Shown here one piece after another: positions 55,350-64,000 of a DNA stretch of 64,000 bases. Both the position numbers and the translations under genes were made by a program. The notes below the pieces were generated by a model. It did no database searches. It was not told the origin of the DNA and saw nothing but the letters and a program-made list of their open reading frames with translations. How positions within the stretch are numbered: position 1 is the first letter of the stretch; the number at the start of each line of letters is the position of its first letter. Origin of the DNA: Hyaloscypha bicolor E (Eukaryota > Ascomycota > Leotiomycetes > Helotiales > Hyaloscyphaceae); the NCBI RefSeq assembly GCF_002865645.1, contig NW_020194684.1, forward strand, positions 2,547,030-2,611,029. Reading direction: 5' to 3'.

Positions 55350-56403
55350 AATGCTGGATAGTATGTGAAAGATGAAATAGGATGATTCAGAGATATGGAA
55401 GAGTTGAAGATGTAGGTGGCGAGGAAGGGATGAAGGCGACGAGCTTGAATGTTCTGATAAAGATGACAGAAACGTACTTCGTCTTCTTATTATATAGAAA
55501 GAAAAGGGAAGGATTGAAACTTTTCAATGCGGTCATATCAGAGATGTTGAATGCAGTTGACTCTATCGCAGCAAAGAACCCAGGGATCAATTCCCTATCT
55601 GCTGCGTCCCCACAGCTACGCAACGCAGCGATATCAAATTTAGGGACTTCAAAATCCGGCACCCTGACCCCGTGTTGCGGCTTTACCCGCAACTCACCGC
55701 TAGCCTTGATGATAAGTCCTGCACTCGCAGATCCAGCAACCTCGACGTTGTTTGGGAAGAAGAAAGTCAGATGGCTCTAGGCCCCTTCTAAATCTTCCGT
55801 GTAGATCCGCTAGCAGCCCTTGAACACGCTACTCAAGGACCCCCAGAAGCGGTTAGCAAAAGAGGCTTCGGCGCTGTGCGCAGCAAATCAAGCTTTCTCG
55901 CTCCACTGAAAACATGCACCATCGGGGGAAGCGATGCTCCACCGGCCACACCTCACCTCCAACCTCACCTGCCACCTTCGTCTGAATGCTTCTCGTAACC
56001 CCACTAGCCGCAGCACAGTCACGATTCCAGGGAACCGGCCCATTGTAAGTCCTTAATCGCTCGTTGTTTTAAGAGCTGGTACGACGTGCATTCCAGAATG
56101 CCAGCCCCATAGGCTGTGGCTGTCCCAACCTGCCCGCAGTGCACATGCGCGGGCATCTGTCAGCAATGGTTCCTGCTGCTCGGGGAACAATGACGACGAT
56201 CTACGCGCCTCAACGAGCGATAATAAAAGATATACAACTCCTACAAAGCAGCCTTTTGCTCCTTTCGTAGTCCTCAGAACCGTACGCCTTGGCACTTCGT
56301 CGAATCTTCGTTGAGCTCTCGCTGCAGCCCTACCGCTGACCCCTTCGGCACCTCTGGCGCCAAGCCCCTGTCGACCTTAAATTGTTCCGAGCAACTTTCA
56401 AAC
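55350..56403. other. Shared upstream region of DUF7702 and Zn2Cys6 genes
   Basis: About 1.05 kb between divergent starts. The proximal part contains open stretches in both directions (55387-55780) that show no family pattern. It contains a CGG-N6-CCG inverted repeat listed separately. Confidence 0.5.
55674..55693. promoter_or_regulatory. Inverted repeat CGG-N6-CCG, candidate Zn2Cys6 binding site
   Basis: GTTGCGG (55674-55680) and CCGCAAC (55687-55693) are perfect reverse complements around a 6-base spacer. Inverted CGG triplets at fixed spacing are the classical targets of dimeric Zn2Cys6 factors, and N6 is the spacing of the Ppr1 type. It lies between the divergent DUF7702 gene and a Zn2Cys6 gene, about 710 bases upstream of the latter. 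Function is inferred. Confidence 0.4.
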
Positions 56404-58193
56404 ATGGTCTATTGTGGGAAGCCAAGTAAGGCGTGTGGAGAATGTAGGTTGCGAAGGACGAGAGTGGGTTGCATGCCCTTGCCCTTTATTCCACGCAGTT
56501 TGCTGAAATGGGAAAAGTGCGATTACAAGAGGCCATCCTGCACACAGTGCTTGAGAGCTGGCCGTACCTGCAACGGCTATCGAGATACCAACGATCTTAT
56601 ATTTCGTGATGAGTCTCAAGGGCTGTCTGATAAACATCGACGCTCGAAAGAGGCTCAGGCTCAAGTGAAAGCTCAAAGATCGCGTGCAACCGATATTCCT
56701 TCAACATCCGTTTCCGAGGTCGACTTCGCCGTTATTGCATTACCGCAACCTGAACAGTTCCGGAATCTGTCTCCCTTGTCCCTCAGCCTTGCAACTTCGG
56801 CTGAGGATCAAGCCACCTGCTTCTTCTTCCAAAACTATGTCTTGGGAGGCCGCGATTTGTTCAAAGGCCATATCGACTATCTTTCCGACATATACAGCAG
56901 TGAGGAGGTTGGAAGTGGACTTGCGGATAGCGTAGCCTCTCTTGGGATGGTTGGACTTGCCAACTTCTGGAAAGCTCCGAATATTATGTCAAACGCCGTC
57001 ATCAAGTACAACTCTGCGATGAGAACTGTCAGTTCGCAGCTGAGGGACGTTGAGCAGGCTAAGTCCGATCAGACTTTGATCTCAATCTTGTTGATGGGGC
57101 TTTATGAGGTACAATCGATCTTGTTATTCGGGTTTCTCTGCGTTATACTGACTTAATCTAGACGAATACCTGCAACTCTCGTCAATCAATGGAGGCTTGG
57201 AAAAAACATATTACGGGAGCTACTGCTCTCATGCAACTCCGAGGCAAGCAAGCTCTTCGAACACCACTGGGCTACCACATGTTCATTCATTTAAGAGCTC
57301 AAGTTGTAAGCTGACTTGGATTACTCTTAAAACCTCTTACTAACTCTTCTTAGCTCACGATCTGCATCCAGAGGCACGCCCCAATACCTCGAATCATCAC
57401 CGAATGGTCAAATGAGATCGACTTTGAAACCCCTGAGCAGGCAGCTGCAACAGCTCTTGTAAATTTGGGGAGCAGATATTGCGATCTGCGATCTTCGATG
57501 AGCTCCTTCCATGATTACAGCGAGGCTGAACGAATCATCACCACAGCATGTGCCATTGACAACGATTACGATCTTTGGGCGAAGACCTGCCCATATCAGC
57601 TGATTTATCAGACGATGACTTTGAAAGAACGAAGCGAAGAGGTTTTCTCTGATCATTACCATGTCTACCCCAATCTCTGGGTCGCCACAGTCTGGAACCA
57701 ATACCGTGCTGTTCGGCTTCTCGTCAACGAGCTCATTCTCGACCAGCTGTGCCACCTCTACCTGAACAGCCCGGAATCTACTTTGATTTGGAACGATGTC
57801 TACTTCTTCGAGAACCAAGTTCTCGCCTCGAATACCACCCTCCTACAGCTATGCCATGATATCTGCGCCACTGTCCCCTTCTACTTGGGTTTCGATCCCA
57901 ATGCAGACAAACGTATGCCAAGAGCAATTCCCAAGGCTGTTAGCGGAAATATGCTACTTTGGCCGTTGTACACAGCGGGTTGCACCGATCTGGTGTCGGA
58001 CATGATGCGCGACTGGGTTGCAGGACGTCTTCGATGGATTTCTGATGTCATTGGCATTCGACAAGCAGCTCCGTTGGCCTTCAGCCTGCGGAGGAAACAA
58101 GACCTCTTGACATGGCAGAACGAAAAGGAGGATGACGATGTTTGTAGCCCAATTTTGAACGTGGAGTCGCCAGATATAGAGACGATGATATGA
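56404..58193 (+). CDS. Zn2Cys6 transcription factor
   Basis: Exons 56404-56463, 56518-57108, 57162-57305 and 57354-58193 give 544 residues. Removing the first intron produces CGECRLRRTR-CDYKRPSCTQCLRAGRTCNGY, a perfect C-x2-C-x6-C-x6-C-x2-C-x6-C zinc cluster at residues 11-38. The acceptor GGAAAAG is unusual, but the pyrimidine-preceded CAG 20 bases earlier would destroy the cluster. The rest follows the fungal-specific factor layout: CFFFQNYVLGG, SLGMVGLANFWKAPNIMSNAVIKYNSAM, LISILLMGLYE-TNTC, a HITGATALMQLRG block, and a C-terminal regulatory region ending DIETMI. Regulated genes are unknown. The divergent membrane-protein gene is one candidate. Confidence 0.92.
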
Positions 58194-58509
58194 AGTTGAC
58201 CTGCGTTGTCTCGTTGAGAAAGGAGGACGGTCAAATTTGGGCATGCAACTTCGAGAATTGCAGCGAAATCAAGGACGCATTGGAAGAAGCAATGAGACAT
58301 TGAGGAGGGGGCTTTCCACTGCATCCATCAAACGGCCGATACCCCAGCAGCCTCCAACCATTCCGCCTGGAGGGACCTTGACCATATCTGGTGGTGGATA
58401 TTCCAGAGAACTATTTCTCACCTGCTCAGAAGTTGCGCTGTTGCTCCCGCCTACTGCGATGGAAGGTGCATCCTTGATTTTTCCGATTCCCTGGACAATG
58501 AGATACTAA
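58194..58509. other. Short region upstream of the 2EXR gene
   Basis: An ORF (58237-58509) is in the same frame as the 2EXR gene and ends at TAA 58507-58509, just before that gene's first conserved block. It is either leader sequence or a lost N-terminal extension. Confidence 0.4.
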
Positions 58510-59509
58510 CAGCCATCGAGCCACCCGACATTCTATCCATTTCCTAGACTTCCAAAGGATTTACGCGAGTGCATCTACGAATGGCTCGATCCTCCACCTC
58601 AGATACTCCATTTGTCTTACGAGCAACATCCATCAACGTCACGGCACAGGATAATGGAGCGAATGGAGTGGTGGTGCACATGGGAGATGCTCTCGCCACA
58701 GCTGTGTTACGAGAACTATTTGGCGGTGCTCACGAACCGTTCGATCTGCCGTGAATCCCGCCGTCACTGCACCGGGAAGTACTCGACTGTAAGTCCCAAC
58801 TTCTCGGAATCTTTTAACCTCTCTAGTAGCATTGTCCAACAGCCCCTGGAACATTCTACTCATAAGAATACCTGAACGAGACATACTGACTCCGATTTCT
58901 TGGGAATAGGTTCACCTCGGCGAAGATCCCACAAACCTAACAATTTTCAGCTTCAAGACGGACACCCTTTTCCTCGATTACAATATACTCCCTGAACGCG
59001 GTTTCCTGGAACGAATATTGCCCCCGCCGGGTGCACGCTCTCCATTCAATCACGACCATCACGTCAGACACTTGGCGATTTGCAAGGAGTTTTGGTTCGA
59101 TTGGCAATTCTTGAAAGACATGGGCGATAATGTCACATCCTTGGGCGATGATTGGCGTGGCACTTCTAAGGAGGATTTCAAAAACTGGATAGTAGCTCAT
59201 ATGCACAAACTGAAGGCGGTGCGGCTCGATCAGGGCACATATCTGCTCCCCCGAAGCTCCCCGATAGGTTGCTTGTTTGTGGATGCTGGCTGGCGTGGAT
59301 TCCCACCAGACCCACACATCGCAAGGTTCCAAAAAGCCTTCCAATTGAACGAATGTGTCGACATTAAGACAGTCTGGCCAGAGAGGTTGGACACACCCGG
59401 ATGGACGCATTCAGCTGAGGATTATACCTCTGGCATTTGGCAATGGCCTTACGTTTCAAAGGATAACCTCGTTAAGATCACCGAGTACAACAGTGTCTCT
59501 TTCGGATGA
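58510..59509 (+). CDS. 2EXR domain protein, start unresolved
   Basis: Two exons, about 58510-58788 and 58910-59509; the 121-bp intron (GTAAGT...GGAATAG) joins GKYST to VHLGEDPTNL in phase 0. The beginning FYPFPRLPKDLRECIYEWL is the 2EXR pattern (F-x-x-F-x-x-L-P-x-E-L-R-x-x-I), an F-box-like helix of fungal proteins. SICRESRRHC corresponds to the family's N-x-E-S-R block, and TDTLFLDYNILPERG to the strand with D-T-L. No ATG precedes FYPF in frame after the TAA at 58507, so the initiator must come from an unseen upstream exon or the gene is damaged. The boundary given is the first base after that stop. Confidence 0.6.
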
Positions 59510-60392
59510 GATGCGGGAGTGCAACACCAATTAGCTTATTAGGCTGTTGGCTGTTCCGAGGCTGCTTGGAACATGCCAACTATGGAGGCGAATGGTATGA
59601 TCATTCTTATCATTACTCAGTAATCAGTTCTCCGTTCTTCTCTCGCCAATGGCCTCATTGCTGGAAGTCGAATGAGCTTCAATGTTCCAGTGTGCCTTGG
59701 TCCATTCATGAAACTTTGGGCTTCCCCCTTGATGCAAAAGACCACCAAATTTGAACCGAAAAAGCGTTTTCATTTCATCGGAGAAGGAGATTCGTAACAT
59801 GGGAGCGAGATCTTAATTCGTTCCCGCCACGCCTCGTCCAACATCATTCGGAAAGATTTAACATTTCTCGAAATGGATAAGCTTCTGAAATTTCTCATCA
59901 ACTCGAGTTTCAAGCACATCGGTTACAGCCATGCGGCCTCTTTTTCCTCTCAGCCATAAATGGGTGGTGTTGGCAACACCAGATTCCCATGACTTCCATG
60001 CTACTCGGTGAGAAAATTACATGAGCAATATTCTCGTGCGAAAACGCACATAAACATATAATTTTATTTCCATTCTATTCCCATCCAGCCTCAACATTCA
60101 ATTCGGTCATTTCAAAGCATGACTGGTTGCCCTGTAAGGCTGAAGAGGCATAATCCAGCTCCGATCACATGACAATATTATTTCGGGTGAAAGCGGGCAC
60201 AAACCTCCATTGTGAGTCAGCATCCATTCATGTCTCGCACATCTTGTTGTTTCACTTCAGGCATCCTCTTCTTGTATTTCTATATCAGATCAACATTCCT
60301 TGTCCACTCTTCTCTCTCAATATCGATCTCAAAGTCCTCAAATCACCAACCAACCAATCAAGCAGCAACGTTGACGACAACACCTAACGGAA
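59510..60392. other. Intergenic
   Basis: About 880 bases with no supported ORF. The last 200 bases are C/T-rich and A-rich near the start codon, as in a fungal leader (CAACACCTAACGGAA before the ATG). Confidence 0.4.
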
Positions 60393-61229
60393 ATGGCACC
60401 CAGACCCCTCCTCCTCCTCACCACCCTCAGCCTCGCTCTCCCAGCCGCCGGTGCCCTTTTACTATCAACCTACCTCTATAACTACCCTCTCTCCGCCTCC
60501 AAATCCCGCACCATCAAAACCTCAAGTTCTCTCTCTCCTACAAGCTCTACTTCCCCATCCCTCAAGATAATCAATCCTCACGCCTACCCCCAAAACTCAT
60601 CTACCGATTCCCGCCTCATTATCCTCTCGAAATCAGAAATTAGGAATCTCACAGATGAGGAAATCTTAGCCAGGTTTCTAGGGGGTTTCTTTGGAGGATG
60701 GATTTTCATGCCTGAGAAAGGGATAATTTCGCTGTTTCAAGTTTTTGGGAGGCCGATGATTACTGTGGGTTTCACTGGTGTTCCGATGAATGGGAAGCGG
60801 ATTTTGAGTCCGAGTGCACTTGAGAGGGAGAAGTTGCCTGAAAAGGGAACGGTTTTGCTTGGGGGGAATTTCATGGTTCTTGATGCACAGCTAAAGGGAA
60901 GGGGGGAAGAGGACGGAGAAGGTTGGGAGGGCGAAGGAGGAGGGAGTTTTGTTGAGGTCGGGTTTGGGGATGATAGGAGGGGGTTTGCGGGGATGCATCG
61001 CTTTGAGGTTTTGAGGCTGTCGAACTCAACGGACGGGAAAGGGGAAGAGGTGGGGGGAGAGGATGGGAGAGAGGGGGAGGAGGGAGGAGGCGTGCAGCTC
61101 TGGTATTCAAGTATTTCATGTAATCCGAGGGAGAACAAACTCCCGTTTCCGAAATGGGTGTTCGGTTTTCATGAGTTTTATGCGCAGTGCTTGTTCAGGG
61201 ATGGGGTGAGAGAGGTGTTGAGAAATTGA
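60393..61229 (+). CDS. Membrane-anchored fungal protein of unknown function
   Basis: Intronless, 278 residues from ATG 60393. MAPRPLLLLTTLSLALPAAGALLLSTYL is an N-terminal signal or anchor. After a Ser/Thr-rich linker comes LTDEEILARFLGGFFGGWIFMPEKG, and later a Gly/Glu-rich insert (GEEDGEGWEGEGGGS...GGEDGREGEEGGG) that looks disordered. The C-terminus reads VQLWYSSISCNPRENKLPFPKWVFGFHEFYAQCLFRDGVREVLR. That ending is distinctive and conserved-looking, but I cannot name a Pfam family with certainty. The protein is probably lumenal or at the membrane; function unknown. Confidence 0.7.
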   Translation: MAPRPLLLLTTLSLALPAAGALLLSTYLYNYPLSASKSRTIKTSSSLSPTSSTSPSLKIINPHAYPQNSSTDSRLIILSKSEIRNLTDEEILARFLGGFFGGWIFMPEKGIISLFQVFGRPMITVGFTGVPMNGKRILSPSALEREKLPEKGTVLLGGNFMVLDAQLKGRGEEDGEGWEGEGGGSFVEVGFGDDRRGFAGMHRFEVLRLSNSTDGKGEEVGGEDGREGEEGGGVQLWYSSISCNPRENKLPFPKWVFGFHEFYAQCLFRDGVREVLRN

Positions 61230-62085
61230 GTTGGAGATATAGGAAGGAAAGGAAGAGTTGGGGGTGTGTAAGATAAAAGGAACTCTCTGCTAAAACTAAT
61301 TGTTATATTTTCATGTTTGGAGACGAGTCGAGATTGAATTGCGTGACTTGACAGACTTAAGAGAAGTCTTGAAAACGAGTGATTATTTTCAACGATGTCA
61401 ACGCTGCATTTCAGAGTGACCAGGGTGTTATCGCTTATATGACAGGCGTTTGACTGCTGAACTCCAGAGCCGACTCGCTCGGCTCGGCCCCGGAAACTTA
61501 TAAAAATGTCGGCCCACCCCCACAACCCAAAAGAAAGACTAGAGGAATTCAAAGGGCCAGGGATAGGTAAAAGAAGCAAAAGAAATCTTTTCCGACCCAG
61601 AAACTTGTCCTTCGCTCCATTATCTGTGAGCATACCTCCTAACCGTACAAAATTCATACGACATATTGGATCTTACAGAATGTGGAGAAAGCTTAACGGG
61701 GCAGGGGCCACTAATTGTTGGAACAGGAAATGCTTGTTTGGAGATATACGACCGAACCCTTAGTAGGACTAACGTTAGAACTGCGGGTGAAATAAATTAG
61801 AATGAGAATTGATGGAAATTCAACTACCAAGGAGATCAGATGCAAAGCGGCGAAACCTCAGCACCAAAAGTGCAAGGTAGAGAGAAGCCAGCAGCTGTCT
61901 TCAGTAATTACTGGAGCACATTCCAATCATCGTTTCATGCCTTCTAGCAGTTGAACCTTTTTGACGAGATCGGATCTTGGAAATTCCGGGATCTTCATGA
62001 GTGTATTAAGGTAATTTTGGTCAAGGACATAAGAAGCCAGCTACTGTTATAGTTTTGGGAATATCAAGTGCTTTACGATCAAACT
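61230..62085. other. Intergenic
   Basis: Convergent 3' flanks. A short + frame at 61506-61763 has no recognisable content. Confidence 0.4.
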
Positions 62086-62484
62086 TTACGCCTTGTCCAA
62101 AACACCAACCAGCACACTCCCAACCACCGTCAACATCGGCGCATACCCCCAATGATTCCACTCTCCCTTCCCATGCATGTAGCACACTGCTCCATCCGCA
62201 AACGCCACCGCACTAGCAGCAATCAAGACCCAACCCGCCGCCTTGCGCTGTCCACAGTATGCCATGATGTTGATTGCCACGCCCATGAAAATGTCTCGCA
62301 CACCATAGATGACTGAGAGACTTTCGACGACTTTTCTGTCAGCAGGGAGCGAGGGAACGTCGAATTCGAAGAAGGTGAGCGCTTGGATGGGACGCAGGAC
62401 AGCGTTGATGCCGAAGCCGATGAAAATTACACCGAAGATGTTGGCGGCGATGGAGAGCGCGGTGGATTGGGAGATGGGAGCCAT
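62086..62484 (-). CDS. DUF4267 small membrane protein
   Basis: Intronless, 132 residues from ATG 62484. Four hydrophobic helices are present: STALSIAANIFGVIFIGFGINAVL, a second near VESLSVIYGVRDIFMGVAINIMAY, AAGWVLIAASAVAFADGAVCY, and GYAPMLTVVGSVLVGVLD. The block YGVRDIFMGVA between helices and the D-G near AFADG are typical of DUF4267, a family of small fungal and bacterial membrane proteins of unknown function. Length fits the family. Confidence 0.85.
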   Translation of the reverse strand: MAPISQSTALSIAANIFGVIFIGFGINAVLRPIQALTFFEFDVPSLPADRKVVESLSVIYGVRDIFMGVAINIMAYCGQRKAAGWVLIAASAVAFADGAVCYMHGKGEWNHWGYAPMLTVVGSVLVGVLDKA

Positions 62485-63180
62485 GGTGTGGATTGTTTGG
62501 ATCTATGTTTAGTCAATTGATGCTCTGATATCAATTGGGGTCTTGCGTACCTTCGCGTGGTGAGAGCGGGTTTCGAGGAGGAATGTGTGAATGGGAACTG
62601 GGGATCCAAAGACTATGCAAACTCAAGGCTTTCTTGAGGGTACGAGTCTTGAAAGTCGCTGGGATTTCTGAGAAGCGTGTTTGTGTCTTTCTGTGCAATT
62701 GAAGCCCTCTCAATGCGGGGAAATGGCTTTAATAAATAGTGTTCGCGCCGTCTGGGCGCGGACATTTCGTTGCGCCGTGTGGGCAGGCAGCCATCGCGAA
62801 GTCATGTGATACCACGAGCACCCCTTTGAAAAGTCCGATTAACCATGCATTCTTCTGATAGCACAAGGGGCCGCATAAGCAGGTGCAAATGCGAAGAGTA
62901 AAAGTCAGATTTTCTCTCATTAAGAGAATATATTGCAATATTGGGCAGTCCCGCCCGCCCCCCACCCCCGGGTAATAAAACTGCGCAAGAGAAAGTATTA
63001 TTTTAAAAGAGGACTTGGTTTGAAGAGCAGAGTGTTTATTCTTGGAGGATGGCCTCTAAACCCCCCTCCCCTTAAGTATCTGCTCATTTTTTAATTTTAC
63101 AGATCGCGTGCCATTGGATTTTTAATGTCACGTGAACATTTTGCCACGCCAGCCCACCGCGCGTAACTAAAACTTCGCTT
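62485..63180. other. Intergenic
   Basis: Upstream of the DUF4267 gene, then a region with C-runs (CCCGCCCGCCCCCCACCCCCGG near 62947) leading to the AT-rich island. No gene. Confidence 0.4.
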
Positions 63181-63189
63181 TGACAAGTC

Positions 63190-63500
63190 AAAATCTTACT
63201 TTTAATTAATTAGTTATCTTATTACGTTTTTATTAATTATTTGCTTACTAAAATATTAGCTTTATAAGTAATTTTAAATAGAATTTACTTTTAATTTTAT
63301 TTATTTTAAGCTGTATCTTTTATATACAAGTTCATGTACTTTACTTCTAGGTTTTATATATGTAATCTCTAGTTTATAAAGATGAGAGAGAGAGAGAATT
63401 CTAATATTATAAGCCAGGCCTTTATATATAAAAAACTAGTAAATTAATTAGTTAAATAGAATTCTTTAAAGAGAAAGAAAGAGAAAGAAAATGAAATAAA
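63190..63500. repeat. AT-rich, RIP-like island with GA microsatellites
   Basis: More than 300 bases made mostly of A and T (TTAATTAATTAGTTATC, TTTTATTTATTTTAAG), with a (GA)n run near 63381-63397 and GAAA repeats near 63471-63490. It directly precedes a transposon-linked relic with a TAG in frame, which supports origin from a mutated mobile element. Confidence 0.6.
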
Positions 63501-63554
63501 ATGCTCCCGCTCTAGAAGCGCTTAGTAGAGATAGTAATAACCCTCCCAGGCACG

Positions 63555-64000
63555 ACTGTTAAAGAGGAGTTCCGTTGCCGCAATACTGCTATTAATATAA
63601 TCGCTGCCTATTACTACTTCCAGGAAGGGAGAGCTACTGCCCTAGTACGCAAAAGGTTATCTACGCGACGGGCGAGTCTACTGCCGTCGAAGGAGACTAA
63701 CCCGTAGCTAGTAGCCGCCGAGACCGAGAAGCAAGGATTAAGCGACGCGATATTATTGGTATTAACAGAGGAGACGACTACTATTTGCGTCCTCTGCTTA
63801 GGGGAGCAGAGCTTGCTGTTTGGAAAGTGCACCTACAAGTTTGCAAGTCCGGGAAACTTGACGAAGCACTTTAAGCGGAAGCATTTGGCCCATATTAAAA
63901 GTAATTTGGCTCCGGTACAAAGTCTGTCGAATAGAGCTGTAGCACAAGTATCATCTCTAGAACCACGCAGAGAGCATCCACGGGACCGTTTCCTTGTACT
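63555..64000 (+). pseudogene. DUF3435/FluG-like C2H2 zinc-finger relic (3' end outside window)
   Basis: One frame reads TVKEEFRCRNTAINIIAAYYYFQEGRATALVRKR...SKETNP, then TAG (63705-63707), then LVAAETEKQGLSDAILLVLTEETTTICVLCLGEQSLLF and YKFASPGNLTKHFKRKHLAHI to the window end. C-x2-C followed by H-x4-H makes a zinc finger of the sort found at the C-terminus of DUF3435/FluG-type proteins, which are widespread transposon-linked families in fungi. The TAG would be CAG before a C-to-T change. No start is visible, and the upstream sequence is AT-rich. Confidence 0.65.

Noticed and set aside
63555..64000. Starship captain (tyrosine recombinase) gene
   Set aside because: Only a zinc-finger tail is visible; no recombinase catalytic residues can be seen, so calling a Starship would be unsupported.
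1..64000. CRISPR array, bacterial operons, rRNA genes
   Set aside because: No regularly spaced repeats, no bacterial gene order, and spliceosomal introns throughout show a fungal nuclear sequence.

Overview
The window is nuclear DNA of a filamentous ascomycete. Almost all genes carry one to four short introns (about 47-85 bp, GT-AG with CTAAC-like branch points), and the protein families are typical of Pezizomycotina: Zn2Cys6, DUF2235, fungal NACHT/STAND, HET remnants, Clr5, 2EXR, DUF7702, Ame1, PPZ. A Leotiomycete is my guess from the look of the proteins, not something I could test. I rebuilt the gene models by splicing in frame. For every complete spliced gene the exon sum is a multiple of three.

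Left part (1-18.3 kb): a 5'-truncated DUF2235 hydrolase; an AT-rich island with a 51-bp tandem duplication; three uncharacterised genes; a frameshifted alpha/beta-hydrolase pseudogene; a divergent housekeeping pair (PET123-like mitoribosomal protein / NOG2 ribosome-assembly GTPase); an in-frame fusion of an Erg26-like dehydrogenase to a hemerythrin HHE domain with a C-terminal membrane anchor; and the kinetochore gene AME1.

Middle part (18.3-43.5 kb) is accessory in character. It holds two decayed HET-domain copies, a Clr5-domain gene, a 227-bp MITE-like element with 39-bp inverted repeats and TA target duplication, a DUF7025-type AAA ATPase, an RBR ubiquitin ligase, a rhodopsin-domain membrane protein, CAP and NmrA pseudogenes, a large NACHT NTPase (fungal NLR), a SUR7-family membrane protein and a GNAT acetyltransferase.

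Right part (43.5-64 kb): phosphatase PPZ1, a 95-residue zinc-binding protein split over three small exons, a GT90/CAP10 glycosyltransferase, a fungal-specific unknown, a DUF7702 membrane protein divergent from a Zn2Cys6 regulator, a 2EXR-domain gene, two small membrane proteins, then an AT-rich island running into a DUF3435/FluG-like zinc-finger relic at the window end.

The strongest candidate for something undescribed is the Erg26-HHE-anchor fusion at 13.3-15.6 kb: splicing removes the only stop between the two enzyme-like domains and rebuilds a Trp codon at the junction. The rest combines conserved housekeeping genes with a graveyard of self-recognition and secondary genes that have lost frames or taken G-to-A/C-to-T stops in the style of repeat-induced point mutation (RIP).
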